64,000 bases of DNA from Massilia terrae (GTDB taxonomy: Bacteria > Pseudomonadota > Gammaproteobacteria > Burkholderiales > Burkholderiaceae_D). The position numbers and the translations under genes were made by a program. Of this stretch, positions 17,564-26,082 are shown one piece after another. Position 1 is the stretch's first letter; each line of letters starts with the position of its first letter. The notes beneath the pieces were generated by a model that saw only the letters and a list, made by a program, of their open reading frames with translations, made no database searches and had not been told where the DNA came from. The stretch spans positions 62,001 through 126,000 of the forward strand of contig NZ_JANUGU010000011.1 in assembly GCF_024753145.1 (NCBI RefSeq), in the 5' to 3' direction.

Positions 17564-18757
17564 TTACAGCAAGTTGTCGAGCAGGTCCGGCCCGAACACT
17601 TCGCGGTGCAGGCGCGCGGCCGGGGCGCCGGCGGCGAGCAGGGCATCCCACTGCGCCTGCATGAAGCCCAGCGGGCCGCACATGTAGACATTGGTCTCCG
17701 ACAGCGGCCACTTGGGCAGGCGCGCGAGGTCCATGCGCCCCGGCAGCACGCCCGCAGCATCACCCGGCTGCTCGTGGAAGGTCACCACATTCAGGTAGGG
17801 CATGCGCGCCTTGGCGGCGGCGATGTCGGCCTGGTGTGCATGGTGATCCGCATCGATCGCGGCGTGCGCGAAGATCACGCGGCGCTCCGGATTGATGGCG
17901 GCGATGCGGTTCAGCGCGGCGATCATCGGCGTGATGCCGACGCCGGCCGACAGCAGCACCACCGGGTCGATCGACTCGGTGTCCGGCGTGAATTCGCCGA
18001 ACGGGTGGGTCAGCTGCAGCACGCTGCCGGCCTTCACATTCGCATGCAGCCAGTTCGACACTTCGCCGGCCGGCGCGTTGTCGTCGGCATCCTCGCGCTT
18101 GACCGAGATGCGCAGGCTGTCCTTGCCCGGCGCGTCCGACAGGCTGTATTGGCGCAGCTGGCGCCGGCCCGCGCCCAGGTCCACGGCCACGCTCACGTAC
18201 TGGCCGGCCGCGAACGGCGGCAGCGCACCGCCATCTTCCGGCACCAGGCGGATCGACAGCACATTGGCGCTCTGGCGCTCCACTTCGGTCACGCGCATCG
18301 GACGCGTCTCGCCGGCGGCCACGCCGGCCACGCCGTACATCTCGGTTTCGGCGGCGATCAGGGCGTCCGCCAGCGCGCCATAGGCTTCGGCCCAGGCGGC
18401 GATCAGTTCCGGCGTCGCGGCCTCACCCAGCACTTCCTTGATCGCGCCCAGCAGGTGATGGCCGACGATGGGGTAGTGTGCCGGCGTGATGCCGACCGAG
18501 ACGTGCTTGTGCACGATGCGCTTGACCACCGGCGCCAGCGCGCCGGCGTTGTCGATATTGGCGGCGTAGGCGAACACGGCGGAAGCGAGCGAGTGCTGCT
18601 GCTTGCCTGAAGCCTGGTTGCCCATGTTGAACAGATTGGTCAGTTCGGGGTGAGCCGCGAACATATTGCGGTAGAAAACGGTGGTGACGGCCAGGCCGTG
18701 TTCGCGCAGGACCGGCACGCTGGCGTCAATGTAAGGGCGGGATGCAGCAGAAATCAT
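17564..18757 (-). CDS. hmp: Flavohaemoglobin, nitric oxide dioxygenase
   Basis: This 397-residue cytoplasmic enzyme oxidises NO to nitrate with O2 and NAD(P)H. An N-terminal globin domain (about 1-140) has the VFYRNMF Tyr, the NQASGKQQ Gln and the proximal His in KHVSVGI. A ferredoxin-reductase FAD domain follows (RQYSLSD, about 150-255), then an NAD domain (SAGVGITPM near the start, CGPLGFM near the end). ATG 18757 is chosen because MISAASRPYIDASVPVL matches the family start and GAGGT lies upstream. A near-perfect NsrR-like palindrome starts 20 bases upstream of the ATG. The gene is monocistronic. Confidence 0.96.
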   Translation of the reverse strand: MISAASRPYIDASVPVLREHGLAVTTVFYRNMFAAHPELTNLFNMGNQASGKQQHSLASAVFAYAANIDNAGALAPVVKRIVHKHVSVGITPAHYPIVGHHLLGAIKEVLGEAATPELIAAWAEAYGALADALIAAETEMYGVAGVAAGETRPMRVTEVERQSANVLSIRLVPEDGGALPPFAAGQYVSVAVDLGAGRRQLRQYSLSDAPGKDSLRISVKREDADDNAPAGEVSNWLHANVKAGSVLQLTHPFGEFTPDTESIDPVVLLSAGVGITPMIAALNRIAAINPERRVIFAHAAIDADHHAHQADIAAAKARMPYLNVVTFHEQPGDAAGVLPGRMDLARLPKWPLSETNVYMCGPLGFMQAQWDALLAAGAPAARLHREVFGPDLLDNLL

Positions 18758-18776
18758 GAATGCGAATACCTCATAT

Positions 18777-18797
18777 ACATGCAAAATATTTGCATGT
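18777..18797 (-). promoter_or_regulatory. NsrR-type operator upstream of hmp
   Basis: A 21-base perfect inverted repeat has arms ACATGCAAA and TTTGCATGT around a 3-base centre. NsrR, the NO-sensing Fe-S repressor of hmp in many proteobacteria, binds an 11-1-11 motif of very similar form (ATGCATTT / AAATGCAT). The position 20-40 bases upstream of the ATG suits a repressor site. Confidence 0.7.
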
Positions 18798-18917
18798 TTT
18801 AAAGCTGAAAAAAGCCCACTGGGTCATTGACAAGCGGGGCCGGGGAGCATTCTACCAAAATATGCCAAGCGCATGGATGTTTAAGGAAAGTTTTTTCTTC
18901 GCCGCACCCAATGCACC

Positions 18918-18923
18918 TATAAT
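18918..18923 (+). promoter_or_regulatory. -10 box of the APC permease promoter
   Basis: A perfect TATAAT lies 58 bases upstream of the chosen TTG start. The -35 region at 17 bases (TTCTTC) is weak. Confidence 0.4.
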
Positions 18924-18980
18924 CCCGGCTTGGGTTTGTACCGCAAACCCGCACCGGATCCGCCTGACAGAGGACACGCC

Positions 18981-20447
18981 TTGACTACAACACTGAGCCA
19001 AAAGCTAATTCGGACCAAACCGGCCGAGCGCCACGTGGACGACGCGCACGCGCACGAAGGACACCGGCTGGGCCGCACGCTCGGGTTGTTCCCGCTGACC
19101 ATGATCGGCGTCGGCGCCACCATCGGCACCGGCATCTTCTTCACCATGGTCGAGGCGGTGCCGAAGGCCGGGCCGTCGGTGGTCCTGTCCTTCCTGTTGG
19201 CGGCGGTGACGGCGGGCCTGACCGCGCTGTGCTACGCCGAGCTGGCCGACCGCGTGCCGGCCTCCGGCTCCTCGTATTCCTTCGCCTACGCTACCGTCGG
19301 CGAGTTCGGCGCCTTCGTGGTGGCGGCCTGCCTGCTGCTCGAATATGGACTGGCGGCCTCGGCCACCGCGATCGGCTGGTCCGATTACCTGAACAACTTC
19401 CTGCAGAACGCCTTCGGCTGGCATATCCCGGAGATGCTGCGCTCGCCGATGATCGTGTCCGGCAAGCTGGGCACCGAGTTCCACCCCGGCCACTTCAACC
19501 TGCCGCCGGTGCTGCTGGTGATCCTGTGCTGCGTGCTGCTGATCCGCGGCACGCGCGAGTCGGCCACCACCAACGCCGTCATGGTGCTGATCAAGCTGGC
19601 GATCCTGGTGTTCTTCTCGGTGATCGCGTTCAGCGGCTTCGACATCAATAATTTCCACCCCTTCTATGCCGGCACCAAGGGCCTGGGCCAGATGGCGGGG
19701 GTGACGGCGGCGGCCGGCACCGTGTTCTTCTCCTTCATCGGCCTGGACACCATCGCCACCGCGGGCGAGGAAACCAAGGACCCGACTCGCCACGTGCCGA
19801 TCGGCATCCTGCTGGCGCTGGGCATCGTCACCGTGTTCTACATGCTGGTCGCGATCGCGGCGCTGGGCGCGCAGCCGGCCGCGCTGTTCGAGGGCCAGGA
19901 AGCGGGCCTGGCGGTGATCCTGCAGAACGTCACCGGCAAGGTGTGGCCGGCGCTGGTGCTGTCGGCCGGCGCGGTGATCTCGGTGTTTTCGGTGACCCTG
20001 GTGACGATCTACGGCCAGACCCGGATCCTGTACGCGATCGCGCGCGACGGCCTGATTCCGAAGACTTTCCACAAGGTGCATCCGCGCACGCTGACGCCGG
20101 TGTCGAATACCATGATCGTGTGCCTGGTGGTGGGCGTCGTGGCTGGGCTGGTCGATTCGACCTTCCTGTGGGATATGGTCAGCATGGGCACGCTGACGGC
20201 CTTCATCGTGGTGTCGATCGCGGTGCCGGTGATCCGCAAGAAGCAGGGCGAGGGCGTGCGCAAGGGCTTCCGCGTGCCGTTCGGGCCTTACTTCGTGCCG
20301 GGGCTGTCGATCCTGGCTTGCCTGTACATCATGAAGGATCTGTCGCCGGCGACCTTCCGCGTGTTCACGATCTGGATGTCGGTCGCGATCGTGACTTACT
20401 TTGTGTATGGAGTGCGCAATAGCCGCTTGAACCATCACGCCGGCTGA
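18981..20447 (+). CDS. APC-superfamily amino acid permease (CAT/YfnA-like)
   Basis: This inner-membrane transporter of about 488 residues has twelve predicted hydrophobic segments. The first carries the APC hallmark MIGVGATIGTGIFF, and GLDTIATAGEETKDPTRHVPIGI is the consensus after TM6. A soluble N-terminal tail of about 35 residues precedes TM1, as in YfnA/cationic amino acid transporters. Start TTG 18981 is preferred because CAGAGGA is placed about 8 bases upstream; the in-frame codons before it translate to unlikely sequence. The substrate is probably an amino acid and is not resolved. It is divergent from hmp. Confidence 0.88.
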   Translation: MTTTLSQKLIRTKPAERHVDDAHAHEGHRLGRTLGLFPLTMIGVGATIGTGIFFTMVEAVPKAGPSVVLSFLLAAVTAGLTALCYAELADRVPASGSSYSFAYATVGEFGAFVVAACLLLEYGLAASATAIGWSDYLNNFLQNAFGWHIPEMLRSPMIVSGKLGTEFHPGHFNLPPVLLVILCCVLLIRGTRESATTNAVMVLIKLAILVFFSVIAFSGFDINNFHPFYAGTKGLGQMAGVTAAAGTVFFSFIGLDTIATAGEETKDPTRHVPIGILLALGIVTVFYMLVAIAALGAQPAALFEGQEAGLAVILQNVTGKVWPALVLSAGAVISVFSVTLVTIYGQTRILYAIARDGLIPKTFHKVHPRTLTPVSNTMIVCLVVGVVAGLVDSTFLWDMVSMGTLTAFIVVSIAVPVIRKKQGEGVRKGFRVPFGPYFVPGLSILACLYIMKDLSPATFRVFTIWMSVAIVTYFVYGVRNSRLNHHAG

Positions 20448-20570
20448 GCCGCGCGCACCCAATAAACGGGTTCTTCCCCGACAAAATCCGCCAATGCCCG
20501 CATCGCGCGGGCATGACGGCCAAGCCAGGCCCCGGGTTCTATCCGGGGCCCGCATGTTTCGCATCGAACC

Positions 20571-20613
20571 AAAAAAAACGCCCCCAGCCGGACCGCAGTC
20601 CGTCATGGGGGCG
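20571..20613 (-). terminator. Rho-independent terminator of the TonB receptor gene
   Basis: On the minus strand the arms CGCCCCCA and TGGGGGCG, with an inner GGAC/GTCC stem, are followed by eight T. It lies 45 bases past the stop codon. Confidence 0.85.
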
Positions 20614-20657
20614 TTGGTGCGAGCCAGCAGCGGCGGCTGCCGCTGCTGGTCGCGCCA

Positions 20658-23498
20658 TCAGAACGCGTAGTTCAAGCCGACGCTGAAGAAGCGGCCGATC
20701 GCGCCTGCCTGGTGCAGCGAGGCGTTGTACGAGGTCTGCGCACCGGAGTTGCCGTAGGTGGCTACGTCAAACGGCGGCTGCTTGTCGAACAGGTTCAGGA
20801 TCGAACCGCGCAGGGTCAGGTTGTCGCTGACATGGTACTGCACGCTCAGGTTGGTGGCGGTGAACGACGCAACGCGGCAATACTGCGAAGGCTGGGTCAG
20901 GCCCTGGAAGTAGGTACGGCCGCCCACGGCAAACGCAGTCTTCGAGCAGTCGTTCACGCCCAGCGACGGATCGATGGTCGAGAACGAGCTGGTGTAGTTG
21001 GTCGTGGTGGTCACGTCCAGCGGACCGCGGCTCCAGTTCAGGGTCAGCTGGGCACGATCCTTCGGATTGCCAGTGGCGCCGGAAACGCCCGACGGGCCCT
21101 GGGTGCCGGCCAGCTGGACGCCATCAATCGAGTAGCCAAACATGTGGGTGGCGGACAGGTTCGCCTTGAACTTACCCATGTTGCCCAGGTTCCAGCGGTA
21201 GCCGATGTCCGCTTCGATGCCGCTGGTCTTGGTCCTGGCGGCATTGATGAACGCGGACGGGGCATACGCGATCGCGCCGACCGCCGGGGTGCCGACGTGG
21301 GTGGTGCCGTCGCCGTTGGCGATGTCGACCGGGGTAGCCGGCAAACGAACCCAGTTAGCCACGAAGCCCGGGAACTCCGCCGCCGTGACGATCTGGTTGG
21401 TGATCTCGATATTGTAGTAATCCAGGGTCGCGTTCAGGCCCTTGACCGGCTCGGCGATCACGCCCAGGGTGAAGGACTTCGACTTCTCCGGAGACAGGTT
21501 CTTGTTGGTGGTCTGCACGTAGGTCGGGCTGATGCCGCATGCGCCCACCACATTGCCCGCGGTCTTTTTGTTGCCGTCAGCGCAGAGGACCGGATCGTTG
21601 ATCGCGTTGAACGTGAAGAACTTGCCTGCAGTACCCACCTCGGCCGGACCCGGAGCGCGGAAGCCGGCGGCGAAGGTGCCGCGGAAGCCCAGTTCCTTCA
21701 TCGGCGTCCACTTGAAGCTGGAAGCCGGCGTGAACGAACGGCCGTAAGTGTCGTAGTGGTCGAGACGGCTGGACAGGTGCAGTTCCAGATCCTTGACCGG
21801 CGTTGCCTGCAATTCGGCGAAGGCGGCGGTGTTGGTCTCGTCACCCATGGTGAACGCGATGGTGCTGGCAACCGTGCCGTTCACGGTCAGCGCCGGCGGC
21901 GGCGAGTTCTGCTCGCGCTTGTGCCAGTGCAGGCCGGTTGCCAGTGCCAGCGGGCCGGCGCCAAGCTGCATCAGTTCGCGCGAGGCGACGACGTCGGCGT
22001 AGCTCAGCTTCGAGCTCAGCTTGTTGGTGAAGGTCGGGGAAATCGCCGCGATCACGTCCGGCGAGTTACCGCCCAGCACGTTGAAGGAGCCATTGTTGAT
22101 CGCGCTATACAGCGCCTGGCGATAGATATAGCCGCTGTAGTCCAGCGTGCTTTTCACTTCGCTCGTGCCGACGCCGCCATTGATATCCCAGCCGTATGCG
22201 CTGCCCTTCAGGTCAGCGGCAATGCGGGTAGTCCTGGCGGTGTTGTTGACGGTATTGGTCGGCGCCACGTCCGGGATGAAGCCGTACAGGCGAGCCGGAA
22301 CGCCGAACGGGTTGATCTTGTTGCTTGCCGGGATCAGGGTGCTGGGGACGGCGTTCACGCCTGCGGTCAGCACGCCGTTCACCAGCGTGGTGTTGCCGCC
22401 GAAGGTGGTCGGCGAAAACGCCTGCGGCGAGGCATTGCGGTTGTTGATGCTGTTACGCTGGAACAGCGACGCTTTCACGCCCAGTTCCCAGTTGTCAGGC
22501 AGCAGCTTGGTGAAGCCGGCCACCACGTTGACGTTTTCCGTTGCCGGCTGAATGTTCGACTGGGTGTCCTTGACCGCGCAGCCGCCCGCGCGGTACAGCG
22601 CGAAGTTGCAGGCCGAGCTCAGGAACTGGTAGTTGGCCGGGTTGTCGACGTTGGCCACGCCTGCCGGGTTGTTGCCTGCCGGGTTGTACAGGAACGGGAC
22701 GCTGGCCGCGGTCAGGTTGCTGTTCAGCGAAGTGGGCACACCCAGGGTCAGGTTATTGCCGCCGCGCGCACGCCAGTCGCGGTTATCCCAGTCGAACTGA
22801 TCGCGCTGCGAGACCTTGATCGCGTCCTGGCGGCGCCATTCGGCGCTGACCCAGGCATTGTAGCCGTCGGCGTCGAGGTTGCCGAAGCCGGTGGTCAGCG
22901 AGGCCTTGTTGGTCTTGCCGCCGCCATGCTGCGAATTGCCGGTTTCCGCGTTGAAGCGGGTGCCGTTGAAGTTGCGCTTCAGCTTGATGTTGACCACGCC
23001 GGCAATCGCGTCCGAGCCGTACAGCGACGAGGCCCCGCTCTTGAGGACTTCGATGCTCTCGACCGCGTCGAACGGGATCGACGACACGTCGACGAAGGAG
23101 CGCTGCAGGTCGTCGCCCAGCGGGTACGGGGCCATGCGGTGGCCATCGATCAGCACCAGGGTCGCGCCGACCGTCAGGCCGCGCAGCGACACGCCGGAAG
23201 CGCCGTTGGCGAAGGCGCCGGCAAAACCGGTGCCCAGCGTGCCCTGGCCGTTGGCGGCCAGGTCGTTCAGCAGTTCGGCGATCGAGGTCTTGCCGCTCTT
23301 CTGGATGTCAGCGGCGGTCAGCACTTGCACCGGGCTCGGCGTTTCGGTATCGGTACGGCTGATCAGCGAGCCGGTCACGACGACCCGCTGCACCTGCTGC
23401 CCGTTGGCGGCCGCGTCCTGGGCCATGGCCGGAGCCATCGACAGCGCGGTGAGCGCGCTGACAACCGCCAGCGACATCGACTTCATCTTGAAACTCAT
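20658..23498 (-). CDS. TonB-dependent outer-membrane receptor
   Basis: This 946-residue protein has a signal peptide (MSFKMKSMSLAVVSALTALS, cleavage after AMA-Q near residue 26). A plug domain covers about 35-170 (VVVTGSLI, RGLTVGATLVLIDGHRM, DVSSIPFDAVESIEVLKSGASSLYGSDAIAGVVNI). A long beta-barrel ends in the aromatic C-terminus SVGLNYAF. The VVVTGS motif may be part of the TonB box. It belongs to the large plug/barrel receptors common in Oxalobacteraceae and Xanthomonads for peptides, sugars or siderophores. No substrate-defining neighbour is visible. It has its own promoter candidate and terminator, so it is monocistronic. Confidence 0.95.
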   Translation of the reverse strand: MSFKMKSMSLAVVSALTALSMAPAMAQDAAANGQQVQRVVVTGSLISRTDTETPSPVQVLTAADIQKSGKTSIAELLNDLAANGQGTLGTGFAGAFANGASGVSLRGLTVGATLVLIDGHRMAPYPLGDDLQRSFVDVSSIPFDAVESIEVLKSGASSLYGSDAIAGVVNIKLKRNFNGTRFNAETGNSQHGGGKTNKASLTTGFGNLDADGYNAWVSAEWRRQDAIKVSQRDQFDWDNRDWRARGGNNLTLGVPTSLNSNLTAASVPFLYNPAGNNPAGVANVDNPANYQFLSSACNFALYRAGGCAVKDTQSNIQPATENVNVVAGFTKLLPDNWELGVKASLFQRNSINNRNASPQAFSPTTFGGNTTLVNGVLTAGVNAVPSTLIPASNKINPFGVPARLYGFIPDVAPTNTVNNTARTTRIAADLKGSAYGWDINGGVGTSEVKSTLDYSGYIYRQALYSAINNGSFNVLGGNSPDVIAAISPTFTNKLSSKLSYADVVASRELMQLGAGPLALATGLHWHKREQNSPPPALTVNGTVASTIAFTMGDETNTAAFAELQATPVKDLELHLSSRLDHYDTYGRSFTPASSFKWTPMKELGFRGTFAAGFRAPGPAEVGTAGKFFTFNAINDPVLCADGNKKTAGNVVGACGISPTYVQTTNKNLSPEKSKSFTLGVIAEPVKGLNATLDYYNIEITNQIVTAAEFPGFVANWVRLPATPVDIANGDGTTHVGTPAVGAIAYAPSAFINAARTKTSGIEADIGYRWNLGNMGKFKANLSATHMFGYSIDGVQLAGTQGPSGVSGATGNPKDRAQLTLNWSRGPLDVTTTTNYTSSFSTIDPSLGVNDCSKTAFAVGGRTYFQGLTQPSQYCRVASFTATNLSVQYHVSDNLTLRGSILNLFDKQPPFDVATYGNSGAQTSYNASLHQAGAIGRFFSVGLNYAF

Positions 23499-23768
23499 TA
23501 AAACTTTCTCCCAAATTTTTATTGCATGTTCCCGGGCGCTTGCCCGGCTTTACACCCGTGTGGTGCGGACCGGCCCTGGACGTTTGCTGACGGCCAAACC
23601 GGGGTCGCAATAGAAACATGGAGAATGAGCATTGGTCAAGGTATGCATTGACTGAAAACAACATCACCAAATTGCTCTTGACGAGGGAACAAATTTGTCG
23701 ATATGCGCATACATCTAAGTTAATTGTTTTTTTCGAAAGAGATCGGGCTGGAGGGGCGGACCAGTGCG
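23499..23768 (-). promoter_or_regulatory. Leader and promoter region of the TonB receptor
   Basis: No gene is seen in this stretch. On the minus strand TTGACC (23634-23639) and TTTCTA (23611-23616) are spaced 17 bases, a plausible sigma-70 promoter with a leader of about 105 bases. The leader carries a GC hairpin (CCGGGC, 4-base loop, GCCCGG; 23532-23547) about 34 bases before the start, and a GGGAGAAAG ribosome site. Bases near 23640-23740 are visibly AT-richer than the surroundings. Confidence 0.45.
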
Positions 23769-23797
23769 AAAAAAAAGCCGGGATGTCCCGGCTTTTA
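23769..23797 (-). terminator. Terminator of the c5-type cytochrome gene
   Basis: On the minus strand the arms AAAAGCCGGG and CCCGGCTTTT are followed by further T. It lies 17 bases past the stop codon and is symmetrical enough to work on both strands. Confidence 0.85.
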
Positions 23798-23813
23798 CTC
23801 CTTTGCGAACCGA

Positions 23814-24134
23814 TCAGCTCGACTTGGCGACCATGAAGTCGATCGCGGCTTCCACTTCGTTGTCCTTCAACGCGGCGTTGCCGCCCTTGGCCGGCATCAT
23901 GCGGATGCCTTCCAGGCCGTGCTTGTACAGGGTCGGCTTGCCTTGCTTGATGCGCGGCGCCCAGCCGGCCTTGTCGCCCAGCTTCGGTGCGTTCAGCACG
24001 CCGCTGCCGTGGCAGGCGACGCAGGTGGCGGTGTAGGTCTTTTCGCCGAGAACCAGGTCAGGCTTGGCGGCGGCGCTGGCGCCGATTGCGGTCAGGCTGG
24101 CCAGCGCCAGGACCACCAGTTTCAGTGCTTTCAT
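23814..24134 (-). CDS. c5-type monohaem cytochrome c, periplasmic
   Basis: This 106-residue protein has a signal peptide (about 1-22, ...GASA-AA), one CVACH haem motif (Cys38, Cys41, His42) and a likely axial Met in GIRMMPAKGG. This is the cytochrome c5 pattern. It is read in the same direction as the nos operon, 88 bases after nosX, and is the last gene before a terminator. It is a plausible electron donor to NosZ or part of the same respiratory chain. It may have its own promoter, as the gap is AT-rich. The ribosome site AAGGAAA precedes the ATG. Confidence 0.88.
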   Translation of the reverse strand: MKALKLVVLALASLTAIGASAAAKPDLVLGEKTYTATCVACHGSGVLNAPKLGDKAGWAPRIKQGKPTLYKHGLEGIRMMPAKGGNAALKDNEVEAAIDFMVAKSS

Positions 24135-24152
24135 GCTGTTTCCTTTGTTGCG

Positions 24153-24170
24153 GTTGAAATATCCTTCAAC
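24153..24170 (-). promoter_or_regulatory. Palindrome upstream of the cytochrome gene
   Basis: Arms GTTGAA and TTCAAC flank six bases, 19-36 bases upstream of the start. The arms resemble FNR half-sites, but the spacing is two bases wider than a standard FNR box. The regulator is unknown. Confidence 0.25.
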
Positions 24171-24222
24171 TGTACATTGTTTCTCTAAGTCACTTAAAAA
24201 AAAATAAACCAGGTCACGAAAA

Positions 24223-25248
24223 CTACTCGCCGGCGCCGAAGGGATCCTGGCGGTCCAGCCGCGCCTGCATCGCCGGCGTCATGACGACCTTGTGGGCGGC
24301 ATCGACCAGCAGCACTTCCTTCAGGCCGAGGCGCGCGGCCATCTCGCGCCAGTGCAGCGGGCCGGCCACGAACAGGGGCTTGGTATTGCCGTCCGAGCGC
24401 AGGCCGGGGTCGGCGCCGCCGCTGGCGATGATGGTGACCGAGGCCACGGTGTCGGTGGTCTCGCCGGTGCGCGGGTCGATGATGTGCGGGTGGCGCTTGC
24501 CGTCCTTCATGAAGTAACGCTGGTCGTCGCCGCTGGTGCCGATGGCTTCGTTGTCATGCAGTTCGACGCTGGCCACGGTGCCGGCCCCGCGCGGGTCGCG
24601 GATCCCGATGCGCCACGGCCGGTCGCCCGGCTGGCCGATCGCGATCATGTTGCCGCCGGTGTTGACCAGCGCCGCCTTCACGTGCGCCGCGCGCAGGATC
24701 GATGCGGCGCGGTCCAGCGCATAGCCCTTGGCATAGCCGCCGAGGTCGATCATCACCGCGCGGTTCACGCTGCTGATGCGGTCGCGGTCGTAGCGCAGGT
24801 CGGACAGGCGCGGGTTGGCGCGCACCCATTTGTCGATCTCGGCCTGCGGCGGCCCCTGCGCGTGGATGTCGCTGCTCTGGAAGCCCCACAGGCGGATCAG
24901 GTGGCCGATGGCGGGGTTGAACAGGTTGTCCGATTGCGCGGACAGGCGCGCCGCCGACTGCAGCAGGCTGACCATCTCGGGGTCGGCCTGGTAGCTTTCG
25001 CCGCGCGCGATGGCGTCGTTCAGCGCCGTCAGCTGGCTGGGCTGCCAGGCGTGGAACTTGTGGTGCAGGCGGTCGAATTCGCGCAGCACGGCGTCGCCCA
25101 GCTGCTGCGAGCGGCGGTCCGATTCGCCGTAGATGCTCACTTCGACCTGGGTGCCGAACACATGGCCCTGCACGTGGTAGACCCGGTCGTTGCGGGCGCA
25201 GCCGGCCAGCAGCAGGAGCAGCCAGCCCAGTAAAAGGATCTTCTTCAT
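24223..25248 (-). CDS. nosX: ApbE-family FAD:protein FMN transferase, NosX role
   Basis: This 341-residue exported lipoprotein has a signal peptide with lipobox LAGC (Cys near 17). ApbE enzymes covalently attach FMN to a Thr in S/T-G-A-T motifs of periplasmic flavoproteins. Family features are FHAWQPSQLTALND, DLGGYAKGYALDRA, NTGGNMIAIG, IGTSGDDQRYF and HPHIIDPRTGE. In this operon the target is almost certainly NosR, which carries DGISGATVTA, so the gene plays the NosX part. It follows nosY by 12 bases with a good GGAGG. Confidence 0.93.
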   Translation of the reverse strand: MKKILLLGWLLLLLAGCARNDRVYHVQGHVFGTQVEVSIYGESDRRSQQLGDAVLREFDRLHHKFHAWQPSQLTALNDAIARGESYQADPEMVSLLQSAARLSAQSDNLFNPAIGHLIRLWGFQSSDIHAQGPPQAEIDKWVRANPRLSDLRYDRDRISSVNRAVMIDLGGYAKGYALDRAASILRAAHVKAALVNTGGNMIAIGQPGDRPWRIGIRDPRGAGTVASVELHDNEAIGTSGDDQRYFMKDGKRHPHIIDPRTGETTDTVASVTIIASGGADPGLRSDGNTKPLFVAGPLHWREMAARLGLKEVLLVDAAHKVVMTPAMQARLDRQDPFGAGE

Positions 25249-25260
25249 CTGGCCTCCAGG

Positions 25261-26082
25261 TCAGCGGAAACGCCAGGCCGACAGCGCCAGCGGCGCGGCG
25301 ATCCAGGCCAGCATCACGCCGCCCAGCAGCAGCGGAGAGGTCATGAGGCCGGGGGTGGCGGTGGCCAGGCCGTACATGTCCTGCACGTCGCCGGCGCCGA
25401 AGATGTTCAGCATGCGGAACACGTCGGCCGGGTTCAGCATCAGCAGCGCGCCGAACACGCCGCTGCCGATGGCGCCGTGGCTGGCGACCAGGGCGCCGGT
25501 CAGGGCCAGGTCGAAGGCCAGCACGAACACGAACCACAGGCCGATGGCGGCGCCGCTGGCGCGGATGCGGTCGCGCGCCAGCACCGACACCAGGAGCGCC
25601 ATGCTGAGGAAGGCCATCCCCATCAGCACCGCGCTGGCGGCAAAGCCGGCGTAATGCCAGGCGTCGCGTGCGCCCAGCTGGGGCGCCAGCGGCAGCGCCG
25701 CCAGCAGCAGGCCGCCGCCGGTGGCGCAGGCCAGCGCCGCCGCCAGTCCGGCGAACTTCCCGAGCAGGATCTCGGTGCGCGTGATCGGCAGCGACACCAG
25801 CAGGTCGAGCGCGCCGCGTTCGCGTTCGCCGACGATGCTGTCGTAGCCGAGCATCAGCGCGATCAGCGGCACCAGGTAGACCGCGAGGCTGGCCAGGCTG
25901 GCAATGGTCACTTCCACGCCGCGAAAGCCGAGCTGGCCCTGCTGCGCGCTGCCGGCGTAGGCGATCGCCAGCGCCAATAGCGCCAGCACCAGCGCGACCG
26001 CCAGCACCCAGCGGTTGCGCAGGCGGTCGCGCCATTCCTGGCAGGCGATCACGCGCACCTGGCCCCAGTCAATGCGTGCCAT
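25261..26082 (-). CDS. nosY: Nos ABC transporter permease
   Basis: This 273-residue inner-membrane protein has about six hydrophobic segments of the ABC-2 type, with VGERERGALDLLVSLPITRTEILLGK between the second and third. With NosF and periplasmic NosD it forms the NosDFY complex needed to assemble the copper-sulfide CuZ cluster of NosZ, probably by supplying a sulfur species or driving copper loading. The start overlaps the nosF end by 14 bases. A nosL copper-chaperone gene, usual right after nosY, is not present; nosX follows instead. Confidence 0.92.
   Translation of the reverse strand: MARIDWGQVRVIACQEWRDRLRNRWVLAVALVLALLALAIAYAGSAQQGQLGFRGVEVTIASLASLAVYLVPLIALMLGYDSIVGERERGALDLLVSLPITRTEILLGKFAGLAAALACATGGGLLLAALPLAPQLGARDAWHYAGFAASAVLMGMAFLSMALLVSVLARDRIRASGAAIGLWFVFVLAFDLALTGALVASHGAIGSGVFGALLMLNPADVFRMLNIFGAGDVQDMYGLATATPGLMTSPLLLGGVMLAWIAAPLALSAWRFR

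Noticed and set aside
20528..20550. Terminator for the APC permease gene
   Set aside because: A perfect GGCCCCGG/CCGGGGCC hairpin exists but has no T-run on the plus strand, so intrinsic termination is not supported.
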